Source: Plazaster borealis (lineage: Eukaryota; Echinodermata; Asteroidea; Forcipulatida; Labidiasteridae). From it: a stretch of 64,000 bases of DNA. The notes under the pieces are model-generated. The model saw only the letters and a list, made by a program, of their open reading frames with translations, was not told the DNA's origin and made no database searches. The DNA lies in NCBI GenBank assembly GCA_021014325.1, contig CM037472.1:15113063-15177062 (forward strand), in the 5' to 3' direction. Shown piece by piece: positions 32,743 to 44,303 of the stretch. A program made the translations under genes and the position numbers. Every line of letters starts with the position of its first letter. Position 1 is the stretch's first letter.

Positions 32743-35463
32743 CAAAGAAACTTTTTTTTAAAGCCCTTCAAAATGCTCCAGATTGCACAACCAAACATAA
32801 ACATAAAGTAAAAAAAACATTATTAGGACCTCGTTTCAAATCAGCGTGCTTCGGCATAACTTGCAAAATATGGGGTCCAGAACTTACGCCCCACAGATTT
32901 GAAAAATCCCTGGGAGAACCCCGATCTATAATATCACATAACCACTGGAGAATCCTTCTCAAGAAGACGCTCTCCTCGTTCTTCTTAGTGTGTGCTTTTT
33001 CATTTACTTTTCTGGTACAAGACATTGTGTTCCTTGAAGCTTTAGCTGCTTAAGAGCTCTTTTTTGGTCACCAAAAGTTGTAGAAAGGGCGACAGTTTCA
33101 AAAGCCACTGGAACAATTGAAATCTTGTTGTCCAATTTCCTCTGCAATGCGAACACCTACCGAGTTGAAATTGTCACAGTTTGGTTTCTGTGTGTTATAC
33201 ATTTCTGTTCACTTTTATATCTACTAGGAATTTACAGATTTTGTCATGGGGCCTACCAGGGCGTCTATTGAAATAGCATACTCTCTATTTCAACATGTCT
33301 AATTTTGAAATGGCTCAGTGTCTAGCCCAAATGCCCGTGTACATCATCAGATAGTTCTTGAAGCATTGTTTGAATCACCTTGAATTACCTACATGTATAT
33401 TTCCACTTTCAATTAAAGCCCAATGTGCCACTAGAACCAGCAGCAACAAACGCAATCTGTTGAGGATTGGTGTGGCAACAAACATTCAACCAATGATACA
33501 CACAATTGACTGTTAACTCAAGCCATGTGCCTAGGGGTCAAGATCAGAACACTACCAACCCACCACAGACTGGCTGCCAACCCCACCAGCCCAGCCATAG
33601 TATATTCCCAGACCAGAAATCACATCCTTGGCCTGGTTTCCAGACTAAGTTTGTTTCTTCTCTTTCTTCCTCAACCTATTTAAAACCCAGAGTTTAACAG
33701 TAAAGAGAGGGAATACACTGTTGTGTGTATGCAGGTATTATTTCCCTGAGCGGAGTGCAGTGGTGAGAGATTGTAATTAGAAACATTTGGCAGTGAGGGC
33801 TGCCTGCCCACCTCGCCACATCCAGTGTTGTAGAATGTCCACATCCTGGTGCTAAAGTGGCCACCCAACGCTTTCAATTGTCTCCCCATTGAGTGGGGGC
33901 TAATAACAGCTAATACAGGCCAAGTGGACCAGACTGTGAAGGTGGTCAAGAAGGTTGACTTGTAAAGCAATCTGACATTTCAATAATAACTGGTTTTTTG
34001 TGGGACTCTTCACCACCACTATAGATACAACTAAAATGCTCGTATTGGTGTTGCCACCCACCAAGCTTCGCCCACGTTAATCCTGCAAACTACAGACAGT
34101 ATTTAAACCCTGTTTGCCCTTTCTTTGGCGGCAACCCAAGAGGAATATGTTTACAATTAAATGCGAGGGATTGGAGTTTAAGAAACCAGTTTGCAATACT
34201 GCAACAGGGAAAAGGTTAACAGAGAGAGCGAGAGCGAGAGCGAGAGTGAGAGGGAGTGAGAATTGAAGCTGCAGATACATCTGGTGGAATCAGGATCAAG
34301 CTGTCACCCTGGGTTCTTTTGGGGTCATTATGGATGGATCCTTCAGCCGGTACTTAGCGAGGATGTTACACACGTAGTCACTCTCAATCCATATCATTCA
34401 CACAATCAAAACACAACTAAGCACAAACAACATTTGGCCGTGACCAAAAAAAAAAAAAACTGTCTCGGGGAAAGGAATGCTTCTTTGGCTGGCTGCGTAG
34501 AGAGTCACATGCACTGCTTCATTTACAGCATTTGCAAAAAAAACAAAAAAGCAACCCATTAGCAGGAACTTTTCTGAGGATTGTTGACAATTCATTTTAG
34601 ATAAATTCAATTACAAGGGGCATCTCTCTCATTCACTTTCCTTTCTCACTGGTTTAACCTCTTTAAATCGTGGGCCTTTGGTCAGTACATTTCCTTCACC
34701 TTTGGTAGTCCACTCCTTACCTTCATCAAAAGACCTTCTGTGTACTTTCCCTCTTTTTCATTACTAAAACAACAGATACAAATTTGATCTTGACTCCCAG
34801 ATTTTCAACATGCAGCAGTCGTTAGACATTGATGATAGACAGTGGGACTCAACTCCCAGGTGATACCATCTTAGTTTACGCCCTTGAGATACCATCAGCA
34901 AGATGCTTGAAGACTATTCTTTGATAAGGTCTTGGCGGAGTCTTACCAACCCTCAGGAGCATCTTAGTTCGGCTCATCACGACTAGTAAGGTCTCCTCCA
35001 ACAATGATCAACAATTGTGATCAAAAAGACTGCTTGGTTCGTTTAAGCAGCAAAATTGTTATTAAAATATATAGGTCTTCACCTAAAATGACAATTTCTT
35101 TCAACAGTGAGTTCGTAGTACTCCTCCAACAGTTTATTTATTATTATTATTATTTTTTTTTGGCCCAGGTAAGTCTGGATGAAAATGAAATCACCTAGAA
35201 ATTTTTGTAGATTAATTCACTCTCCATTGTATGTGGAAAATAGCAATTATCTGGCACAATATTAAGAAAACATTCCATGAGACATTTTATTCTGCAGAAA
35301 CAAAACATTGTGCAAGTAAAATGTACGACAAAAGTTAGTGGTGTTGTTCAAAACAAAATAAGTTCTGTAGAAATTTATTGTATGTGTATGATAATGATAA
35401 TGGCAATAAGCAGAGTTTATATGGTCTCATCAGATTTAAATTTGCTGCATTGTTTATAGTCCA
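32743..35463. other. Non-coding stretch, simple repeats
   Basis: No exon supported. A GAGAGC-type microsatellite at 34218-34260 (AGCGAGAGCGAGAGCGAGAG), a C/A-rich tract at 33540-33600 and an ATT run at 35138-35160 are present. The frame at 33506-33697 is low-complexity. Confidence 0.5.
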
Positions 35464-35989
35464 GGGCCCAATTTCATAGAGCTGCTTCTTAAGCACAAAA
35501 AGTAGCTAAGCACAATAAAGTTATGTTAACAAGAATAAGGTTACCAGCCAAACTACCATGTCACATGCACATAAATATTTTCTGCTTAGAGGCACTAGAC
35601 ACTTTTGGTATTACTCAAAATGTATATTAGCATAACAAGTTACTTGGTAACGAGCAACGGAGAGCTGTTGATAGTGTAAAACATTGTGAGAAACAACTCC
35701 CTCTGAAGTAACGTAGTTTTTGAGAAAGAGGTAATTTCTCACTAAAATATTTGAATCTGAAAAAGACTTCAGGCCTGAAGCCCTTTTCAGGCATCTGAAA
35801 GCACACAAATTTGTGCAACAAGGGTGTTTTTTCTTTCATAATTTTCTTGCAACTTTGATGACCAATTGAGCCCAAATTTTCCCAGGCTTGTTATTTTATG
35901 CATATGTTGGGATACACCAAGTGAGAATACTGGTCTTTGACAATTACCAAACGTGTCCAGTGCCTTTAAGCAGCTCGTCTACATTGGGC
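35464..35989. mobile_element. MITE-2 copy split by a MITE-1 insertion
   Basis: GGGCCCAATTTCATAGAGCTGCTTCTTAAGCAC, AAGTAGCTAAGCACAATAAAG and AGAATAAGGTTACCAGCCAAAC lead up to 35589, and the element resumes after the MITE-1 as GCAGCTCGTCTACATTGGGCCC. Here the insertion is in the right-hand TIR, at its TTAA. Confidence 0.85.
35590..35965. mobile_element. MITE-1 copy nested in MITE-2
   Basis: Ends AGGCACTAGACACTTTTGGT and (inward) AGGCACTGGACACGTTTGGT. The right flank is TTAA (35966-35969); the left flank is TTAG, a one-base decay. The central palindrome at 35757-35790 is of the CTTCAGGCCTGAAG type, not the CTTCTTGCAAGAAG type. Confidence 0.9.
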
Positions 35990-36096
35990 CCTGATGACAG
36001 AGAGACCCTACTGTCACAGTGACAGCCTTGGTCTGTATGCAGGACAAATTTGCAACAAATAGGATGTGCAAAAGTAGGGCGGTGCCCGCCCCCTCA

Positions 36097-36510
36097 CATT
36101 CACACAAACCCAGACTCCAGTGTGGTTTATACCTTTGTATCTTCAAGGAACTACAAAGAAAATGGTTTGATAGCTTACTTTAACAAAAACAGCATGTTTA
36201 CAGTAAACATGTAGTTTAGGCACAGGGTCAAAAAGCAGGGTGTTAATTTACATTCACTCAAAACCAGACCCCAGTTGGGTTTATACTTTTATATATGCAG
36301 CGACTACAAAGCAAATGGTTCTATAGCTTATATTGCTTTTATTTTGAACAAAAATGACAAAGTAACAGTACATACGTAGGTGGGGCATAGGGTCAAAAAG
36401 TGGGATATTCGTTCACGTCACTCAAAACCAGATTCTGGTGTGGTTTATATTTTGTGTATGATTCAAAGAAATACATTGCCCACTGGTTTCTATGGTTTAC
36501 TACATGGTTT
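36097..36510. repeat. ~155-bp tandem repeat, three diverged units
   Basis: Each unit starts near CAAACCCAGACTCCAGTGTGG / AAAACCAGACCCCAGTTGGG / AAAACCAGATTCTGGTGTGG, followed by TTTATAC/ATTTTG..., CTACAAAG and AAATGGTT, and ends in GGGTCAAAAAG. The third unit is partial. This is an old tandem triplication. Confidence 0.7.
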
Positions 36511-37844
36511 GCTGTTGGTAACTACACCTTCCATCGGGAAACCATTCATGTACATAAATGTACTCCTTGTGAACTCCTGAGAAGAGTTTCTCTCTTGAGC
36601 AAACCCACCGCAGACAACAACAATGTAAATGGATCCCTCACAGGGGCATGTGCCCAAGTAACAAAAGTCTAGCCACCGCAAGACACCTGTAATCAAGCGG
36701 TAGCCGGGAATATGCTACGTGACACCGACCAGAAATGAAACAAATACATAAACTGGCGATTGAAACAACAAGGGAAATCCATGGGTGGGGGGCTTGAGAT
36801 GGTTCAAGTTTTTTTTTTCATTCATGAGGGGTGGGAACCAATTGGAAGAGACAAGGAGAGGTCAAAGAGAGGTCGCGAGCTGAATGTGAAGGACGGTTCA
36901 GAAGAACTGGTTTTTTATATCCAGGCAATTACAGGGTTCAGATCATCATTATATAGGGAATTTGGTTTCAATTTGAGGTCTTTCTATTACAGGCAATTGA
37001 ATTTGCTCAATATCGGAGATTGCTTCCCAAATTGCTGTGTCCCTTTGACCTCCCTAGTTCTAGGAAAGGGGGAGTCTAAAGGCTATAACGAAGCTGTCCA
37101 ACCTGTGTTTAGTCTCAGCCAAGGCCTGTGAGAATTCCATGTGGAGTTCTAAGCCACCAGTTCCCCACAATGTAGCATGTTGACTTCGTACAAGCACCCT
37201 GCCATGTTCACATACTTCTCCTATTTCTTGTGTCTCGCTACATTTCCAAAGTTTCATACAAGAGCAAAATCCAATCACAATGCTCAACAACAAAATTGTT
37301 TTCAAAACTAACTCATATTGTTTGGTTTTATGTATGCTTTCAAACAAAATATCACTGTCGTCAACTTGGAAGGGAAACCACAGTGTTATGCCACTGGTAC
37401 ATAAGTTAAATCTATAAAAGAAGACCATAGTCGCCGTTTGTTGACCAGTTACCATGGACACCATCAAAGGCGGGGCCCACTATTACACCAGACAGAAACA
37501 ATGGTTCCAAAAGGGATGTCTGTGCATTCAAACCTGTCTGTGTTGTTTACATCACTGGAGTTGTCCCTGATCTTGACTTCCTGCCAGCTGATCCGTTAGA
37601 TTACTTCAGGAAATGCTGGCATTCTTTATTTGCCAAACCCAAAAGACAGCTAAACAGCAGAGTTAATGTTTCCCGGTATGTTGAACTTGTGCACATCCCT
37701 CGGATCGAACGAGGTTCGGTGAAAAAGACGATACTTTGTGCCGAGGTGGGGAAATGCTGTCATGGTGGACAAAATCTCACAGATTCTTATATGACAGGTT
37801 TGATTCTTCTTCACAAACTTCAACCTGCACTCAATTCATGGTAT
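36511..37844. other. Non-coding stretch
   Basis: Frames at 36760-37131 and 37060-37467 overlap on opposite strands and have no splice context or domain. Nothing is supported. Confidence 0.45.
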
Positions 37845-38150
37845 AGCTTTCATGTTTGGTTCTTCCCTTCAACTTTAGTGTATAACCAAAGGTGAGGGTT
37901 GAAGGAACAATAGTGTGCACTCTTTTTAGAACTGCAGTTCCACTCCAGTAGAGGGTTTCTGACAGTGACTGATCTTAGCAGGACAAGAAAGATGAGGGTT
38001 GAAGGTACAGCTTTCATGTTTGTTCTTCCTTTCAACTTTAGTGTATAACCAAAGCGAGGGTTGAAGGAACAACAGTGTGCCCTCTTTTTATAACTGCAGT
38101 TCCACTCCGGTAGAGGGTTTCTGACAGTGACTGATCTTAGATGGCCAAGA
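37845..38150. repeat. Two-unit tandem duplication, ~164 bp
   Basis: AGCTTTCATGTTTGGTTCTT at 37845 recurs at 38009. The units share CAACTTTAGTGTATAACCAA, GAGGGTTGAAGGAACAA, ACTGCAGTTCCACTCC and GGGTTTCTGACAGTGACTGA. They are close to identical, so the duplication is fairly recent. Confidence 0.9.
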
Positions 38151-39969
38151 AAGTTCTAGACTTCACAGCACTTGACAATAATAGTGATCATGCATTGCTT
38201 ATCGCCATTAAGTGGCACTGTGAATCAAGTATGTGGAGTGCACACTCTTTCCCCATACATGAAACACTATCATGTAAACATGACATTTGATGAAAGCAGA
38301 GCCATGAAATTGAGGCCTTTATTTCCTTTGGGTATTTTGACCATGTGTATCCTATTTGGATACTTTTGCAGGTGTTGCGTTTAAGATGAGTTGTGGGGAA
38401 AATTTGTAAGTTGTGGACACATTTTTTTATATAGTTGTGGACACATTTTATTTTTACTTGTGGACAATTTTGTTTTAACTTGTGGACAAATTCAACGCGA
38501 GGGAAGAATGAAGTTAATCAGACAAACTTAACCAAAAACAACCAGCGAGTGAGCATGACGACTAAACTTTGAGTATGGAACACATTTTTGGAGAGGCGAA
38601 GGTGTACAGACTGAGGGAGTCATATACATGTACAGTGCCTGGTTAGTTTTTGCATCAACATTCCACTTGAATGTATGTCCTAAATTTGGCCCCCTCCTCT
38701 CGCACCGCCCCTACCCAGCATCCACCCCCGGCCCCGCCCTGCCAGAACCCCGCCCCACCCCAAACCAAACACCATCCCCCACCCCCGAAGACTAATAACT
38801 AAACAAGTATTTTACTTCCAAACATTCTAAGTTATGTCTGTTTTTATTTTGTAAATATTGTTTTTGTTTAAGCTTAGATCATTTTGTATTTAAATTTTTT
38901 CAGAAGTTTTTAGATGTGTTAATATATATATTGTTGATAGCTTTTCTTATATTATGATTATACGTTTTGGTAATAAATTATACGGATTTATTCATTGAAC
39001 ACTGAGCATGTATATTGATTTATTGGTTTGATTTATTGATTACTTGATTCATTGAATGATTGATTGATTTATATTAATTTCATGATTGATAAATTGATTG
39101 AATTTATTAATTGCATGGTTGATATATTGATTGACTGATCATTGTGTGATTTGTGCCATTTGATTTGATTGATCTATCTATTGATCTGTTTGCTCGATTG
39201 ATCAGCCTTACTATCTCGCAGGATTGATCGATTCACCAGATCTGAAGTCCAACTCAAATAAGACAAGGAAAACTGGGACGGGTTTCATCGTAACTGTATA
39301 ATAATTTATTGAGCCTTGTGTCCAGAACACACAACATCGTAAATAAGGTCAAATTACAAACAATTACTGAATTATCCACGAAGGTAAAACAAAACCGGCG
39401 CAGCCCGCTGACCTAATCATCATACCATCCTCATGAAATAGCCGTCAGTCCCGGACCCGCCCCTTCTTCACGCAACAGACATAGTCGCAACAGTAGTCAG
39501 TATTGCTTACTAAAACCCAGTTTCAATGCACATACAAAAATAGTTTTGTTTATATTATTATACATGTGATACATATTTATAAATAAATAACATGAATACC
39601 TGGTCTCCCTTCCCCTTGTTAAAAAAAATCCCCCATAAACATCACACATTTTTATTGTTCTGAAGAACATTGGTTCTAATTATAGTAAAAGCGGGCACTG
39701 TATGTCAACTTTATTTACATATTTGTATTAGTTTAATTTCTTGAGTAGTTTTAAAGAGCAGTTCATGTACGGTACTCAACACCCCACGCAGTTTATTTGT
39801 ACGTTGGGTGTTCAATTCGTATTCAGTTTTGATAGCTCTTTTCAACTTCGACCCTACTCAATTTTAAAAAGCACTAAGAATCTTAATATGAATTATTATT
39901 ATTATTGCTGTAGTGATTTGTACTCGGCACTGATCACACTTTGCTCAGCAATTAAGATTGATTCGCAGT
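38151..39969. other. Non-coding stretch, ATTG-rich microsatellite
   Basis: TGTGGACA recurs at 38404, 38434, 38459 and 38481. C-rich low complexity lies at 38690-38790, and a long degenerate ATTGATT microsatellite at about 39010-39200. No exon is supported. Confidence 0.55.
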
Positions 39970-40155
39970 TCAGGGCACAATTTTAAGCAGAAAACATTGC
40001 TTAACAATTTTGTTGCTGAGTAGAAATGAGCAGGATACCAGTCACAAACTTTACATGTGACCTGGTAGTTTGGCTGCTAACCTTATTCTGGTAAGCATAA
40101 TTTTGTTGTGCTTAGCTACTTTTTTGTGCTTAAGCAGCTCTATGAAATTGGGCCT
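39970..40155. mobile_element. MITE-2 copy, left end decayed
   Basis: The right end TTAAGCAGCTCTATGAAATTGGGCC is intact and the left end AGGGCACAATTTTAAGCAG is diverged. The interior ATGAGCAGGATACCAGTCAC and TAACCTTATTCTGGTAAGCA blocks are typical of the family. Confidence 0.8.
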
Positions 40156-41530
40156 AGATCAATCTTAGCTCTTTGTGAAATCGAGCATGCGCAGGTAACA
40201 CTGTGTACTTTGCGGGTGCTCCATTTTTACTAAGACTTCACTTTGAGCAGAAAAGTTAACAGGCAGGCAACGTTTCAGCCAATCAGCTGATTTCCTTGTG
40301 TGTAATTCTTTTTTCCAGCTGTGCAATTGAAAATTTTAAAAACCCCACCGTTATACAAAGTCTCGCTGTGCTCCTTTTTTGACAAACCACAGTTGTTGCA
40401 TGCCTGTATTAAAAAAAGCTCATTCCCTAAAATCAAGCTCGACTTTACAGCGGTTTGTTGGCATTATTATAAATAGAATTATTCATATTTTATTAATCAG
40501 TTTGAACTGTAGAAATCCTATGCAGGATTTGTTTCCCCCTAAATTCGAATGAAAACGTTAATAACAGTTTCAGACAAGTCCACCTTTTATAAAAAACTAT
40601 TAAATATAAATGATAGAATAAAATATTTAAAAATGCCATCATGGCCATATTCGAGTTACTATTCACCTAGGTCGTTCTTCAATATTTCCTTAAATTATTT
40701 CGGAGTATAACAAATTCAGATTTTTAAAAAAAGTTATTGTTATAAACGCTTAATTCGTAATCTTACAAAAAAAACACAATAATTTATATAAAGTTTTTAA
40801 AAAGTCTTAATCCTCATAATCATTTTGATTTGAAATAATAAACTTCATAAATGGTCAAATGCATTCCGCGATGCGTATATAGAGACCACGACAACGCGGT
40901 GTCACATGACTAGGCCTATGTCCAACCAATCAGTCATAATTATTTAAAATGCTTACCTTCGTTTATTTTCTTGGCGAACGCCATGCTTCTGCTGTCTTTG
41001 GTATTAACGTACCGTCACAATATTTACCCCCGACCAATTATTAAAATCAAGGCTAAAATATACTGTTTTTTGGTCAATCCCCAAATAAGTTAAAAAACTG
41101 TATACTAAAAAAAACAGCGGGAGTACTTTCCAAAATTGAATTGATAAAAGAGAGTAGTAGCGATTCCCCTTTACACTCAACGAGCCTTTTAAAGAGTCCA
41201 TACAACAAACATATCACGGCACTTTGTACCTTGTATGAATAATAATAATAATTAGCATTTCAATGACGTCACTGGGTGTATCTACATTGTGACACGGTAG
41301 ATCTCTCTCTAGCTAGCTATTAGTAGAATGCGTACTAGCGTAGTTATTGTGCACGAACTTGGTGAGAATGGACCCCCTCAGCCCCCAAAATAGAGGGTCC
41401 GTGGTGGTGAGAAGGTACAACATTGGAGTCTTGAAAATGTAACTTGAGACGAAAAAAAAGCTCAAATCATAGTTTCATGTAGAAACAACCCAAAAAACAA
41501 ACTAGAAGTAAAAGTAACTCTTACTATAAC
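40156..41530. other. Non-coding stretch
   Basis: AT-rich; no exon or bounded repeat recognised. Confidence 0.5.
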
Positions 41531-41579
41531 CTTGCAGGTACAACCACGTGTATAAACTTGCAGGTACAACCACGTGTAT
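41531..41579. repeat. Two-unit tandem repeat, 25-bp period
   Basis: CTTGCAGGTACAACCACGTG followed by TATA occurs twice in direct succession. Confidence 0.9.
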
Positions 41580-41604
41580 ATCTCTGTTGGGAGGCCCTCT
41601 ACAA

Positions 41605-41785
41605 ACTTCAGGGTCAGAATTGACCCAGATTCGGGCCCGTTGGGCCTGACCACTTTCTGGGTCAGTATGACCTGGAATCTATGTCAAAATGACCCAGAAA
41701 TTGGTCAAACTGACGCAGAATCCGAATTAAAATCCTTTTTTAAAACACTTTCCGGGTCAACCTGACCCTATAATGGGTCAGGCCC
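41605..41785. repeat. Cluster of TGACCC/GGGTCA inverted half-sites
   Basis: GGGTCAGAATTGACCCAGA, TCTGGGTCAGTATGACCTGG, AAATGACCCAGAAATTGGTC, TTTCCGGGTCAACCTGACCC and TAATGGGTCAGG alternate over 180 bp. The block is a degenerate palindromic repeat. GGGTCA resembles a nuclear-receptor half-site, but repeat origin is the simpler reading. Confidence 0.7.
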
Positions 41786-41844
41786 CCCCCCCAGGAACCC
41801 GGAAGTTTGTTTACAATGTGTTGGCTCTGAGAAGAGCTGTGTGT

Positions 41845-41893
41845 GGGTCTCGACGTTTCGAACAGTATACTCTACTCGTCTTCAGGTAAAAAA
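41845..41893 (-). repeat. Conserved hairpin motif (CTGAAGA...GAAACGTCGAG)
   Basis: On the minus strand: CTGAAGACGAGTAGAGTATA then CTGTTCGAAACGTCGAG. The 7-nt segments CGAGTAG and CTGTTCG pair with two G-T wobbles around AGTATA. The same layout with different stem bases occurs at 61614-61648 on the plus strand. Confidence 0.6.
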
Positions 41894-42680
41894 GAAAATC
41901 ACTGGAAGTTAATGTCTTCACATTTTTCCGAAGTCAAAAATATTGAAGGGTTTTGTCTGCATCTCACACATAATCATCCCCATTGTATGGACTGAATTTG
42001 ATTATATTCACTGGCTTAATTTCGATGAACATAATTCCCGAAACTCCCATGTTGTGCCTTCTCTTTGAAATGGTTCAACTCGCTGAATGTACAGCAAATT
42101 CAATTTGAGATGGTTTACCGTGTCCGTCTTACTCTGCGATTGCATCGCTGCTTAATATACACATACAAATCAATACATCATTCAATAACTTCTTCTTAAC
42201 CCTGTAATTTCCGCTTCTTGAGAAGTTATAATCAGAACATTGATTATAAAACCAACAACATTTTGGATTTTACTCAAAAACAAAACAAAACAACAACAAC
42301 AACAACACACACGAGGCCTTGGATTTTCAGATCTTGAGAAACTACGGTTCGGATTGAGACTTTCCTGTCACGCATATTATAAACCTGCGAGTGTCGTTCA
42401 AAAACTTGACAATAGAAACAAAAAAGCTAGATTCCCTCTTCCATACGAGGCTTGCCGTCCATTGCCTGCTAAACTAAACACATTTTCAATAAAATACCAC
42501 CATTTTATAACGATCCATTGCCGGAGATTGTCCACCGGGCAAGCAACTCCTGCTTCTGGCCTCGGGTCGTTTCGTTCCTTGCTTCGTCCTGTCGACCCCT
42601 CCGGTTGTCATCCCTTTGACAAACACACTCGCCACACTGACGGACACCGCCAAGACAGTCCGAGTGTCAGTTCTTCCAGG
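41894..42680. other. Region downstream of the TGF-beta stop
   Basis: Contains a CAA microsatellite (42288-42308). On the minus strand the part next to 42830 is the presumed TGF-beta 3' UTR. The plus-strand frame 42240-42701 has no start context, splice site or domain. Confidence 0.5.
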
Positions 42681-42686
42681 TTTATT
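42681..42686 (-). terminator. Candidate TGF-beta polyadenylation signal
   Basis: AATAAA on the minus strand, about 145 bp after the TGF-beta stop codon. Further A-rich signals lie downstream, so the site used is not certain. Confidence 0.4.
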
Positions 42687-42830
42687 TTCTCACGGGACTG
42701 AATCTAGCGAAGTGGGCCTACCTCATAAACTCGCCAATGTTCTTAAACTCAAATCTCGAGTGTCCTTCAACGCTGGTTCTACCGTCCGGTCAGTTCAACA
42801 GTCCATGCTAGAATTATCTTGTTTTCTGTA

Positions 42831-43310
42831 CTAGCTACATTGACATGATGTAACCATAGCATTAGGAAGTTCTCTAAACACTGGCCTACCCTTATCGTAA
42901 AACAAAATATGAAGGGGTTTAAAACTTCTTGGGGAGCAACAGGGCGATGGGGACGCGTCTGGGTTTAACTTCCTATACGTCTCTAAAACCGAAGCATGGT
43001 GAGTCTGTGCGTTCCACACGCTGCCGTTTACGTACGAGCACGATCCGGCGCAGTAGTTCGGGTAATAGCCCTTGGGCTGTCGTATCCAAGACCAGCCTAG
43101 ATTGCGTTTAAAGTTGACATAGAACTGTCGTAGGCAGCAGCTAGGCTGCGTTTGATCGGCGCACGTGTTCTGTCCGTAGGTCGAGGTGCTTCGGCGTCTC
43201 CGGTGGCCCCCTCCGTTGGGGCCGATGGTGTCGTTGGCGGGGGCCAAGACGACCAGGCGAGGGTGCTGTTCCTTTGGGCTTTTTTCCGGCATTATCTGGT
43301 CACCTCTTGG
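42831..43310 (-). CDS. TGFB: TGF-beta ligand, terminal exon (mature domain)
   Basis: Encodes the end of the latency propeptide and the whole mature ligand, a secreted cystine-knot growth factor that signals through type I/II serine kinase receptors. From the acceptor GTTGACATGCAG it reads PRGDQIMPEK, then QHPRLVVLAPAND, equivalent to the PHLLLM strand of vertebrate propeptides, then the basic cleavage site HRRRR. The 119-residue mature part has nine cysteines at 10, 18, 19, 47, 51, 84, 85, 116 and 118, the TGF-beta (not BMP or activin) pattern. It contains CCLRQFYVNFKRNLGWSWI, PKGYYPNYCAGSCSY, PCCSPRSFKPLHILFY and the ending SCQCS. By comparison with the vertebrate family it is closest to TGF-beta 2/3. 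Entry is phase 0 if this acceptor is used. The RGD is retained only with this acceptor or one further upstream. Confidence 0.95.
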   Translation of the reverse strand, partial: PRGDQIMPEKSPKEQHPRLVVLAPANDTIGPNGGGHRRRRSTSTYGQNTCADQTQPSCCLRQFYVNFKRNLGWSWIRQPKGYYPNYCAGSCSYVNGSVWNAQTHHASVLETYRKLNPDASPSPCCSPRSFKPLHILFYDKGRPVFRELPNAMVTSCQCS

Positions 43311-43424
43311 CTGCATGTCAACACTTGGCATAGTTCCCCTTGGATCTGGTCAAAGTATGACAAATCACAATCAATAATAGATGTTAATTTTGTATCGGGG
43401 ATAGTTTGTTTTTACCCTTACACC

Positions 43425-43567
43425 GATGTGTATTAAGCACTGTATACTCAGTACTTTCCCGAGTTCTGTGAACAAATTCCCCAGGAAAATCATTCGGGTG
43501 GAATGTGAACCCACGACCTTTGCATTGCTAGAGCAGATGGCTAACCACTAGACCACCGAGCCAGCCC
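43425..43567 (-). mobile_element. tRNA-derived SINE copy d
   Basis: On minus: GCTGGCTCGGTGGTCTAGTG (A-box side), AGCCATCTGCTCTAGCAATG, the B box CGTGGGTTCACATTCCACCC, ATTTTCCTGGGGAATTTGTT, and the tail GAGTATACAGTGCTTAATAC. It is the most complete copy in the window. Confidence 0.8.
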
Positions 43568-43924
43568 AATCAATTAAGCAATACACGTTTTTACGAGTTG
43601 ACTCCCAAAATGGAGAGATTGGCGGCAGTATAGCCGCGTGTGACGGTGATACAAGACTACGACCTTTCAAGGGGGCTATGGATTGTTATCAAACAGCCAT
43701 GTCAGAGCCCCACCCCCTTGGGATATCTTGCTATTATGGCTAACTAACTCCCTAACGGTCATTAATCTCGTTCCATCGTCAACCCTTCCGTGATAAGCCC
43801 TTCCTTCTCTTGCCGTCACCCCCATGAACTTTGGGCGTGGATTGATACAATTATATTCCCAATGACTTAACAAATTATTTGACCCTTAAATGCCCAACCG
43901 TCCAACGTAAATTGAACCTCTCCT

Positions 43925-44303
43925 TTAACGGGATTTGAAGCACATGTGTAACATTGGTATTTGTCAAAGACCCGTATCTACACTTGATATGACCCAGCAT
44001 ACACATGTAGGGCTTACACGAAATAACAAACCTGTGAAAGTTTAAGCTCAATCAGTCATTGGAGTCACGAGAAAAAAAGTGGGGAAAAAATGTTTTCACT
44101 GTTTTCAAACATTGAGTTTTGAAGATCAAAACAAATTGTTTTACGCATTTCTCAAAAAACTATTGCATTTCTACTCTAGCAAAAATATTTCAAGGGGAGT
44201 TTTCCACCATGACTACCTTTATATCATGCACATGTACATGTACGTTGTGTGCAAAATGTGTACATTTATATTTTTACTCTCACCACTGTAATGCACGCCC
44301 TTT
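43925..44303. mobile_element. MITE-1-related element, divergent
   Basis: Contains ATTTGTCAAAGACCCGTATC, GAAATAACAAACCTGTGAAA, GCTCAATCAGTCATTGGAGT, a TTTCTCAAAAAACTATTGCA block and ends GCACGCCCTTTAA. The order is as in MITE-1, but sequence identity is low. Confidence 0.6.

Noticed and set aside
33506..33697. Possible further exon of the plus-strand gene
   Set aside because: The phase-1 frame after GTGCCTAG is open (KIRTLPTHHRLAANPTS...), but the acceptor has no polypyrimidine tract and there is no donor before the stop.
42240..42834. Overlapping plus-strand frames of 153 and 72 residues
   Set aside because: They lie opposite the presumed TGF-beta 3' UTR, start in a Gln microsatellite and lack splice sites.
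42929..43436. Plus-strand frames at 42929-43436
   Set aside because: Shadows of the TGF-beta terminal exon.
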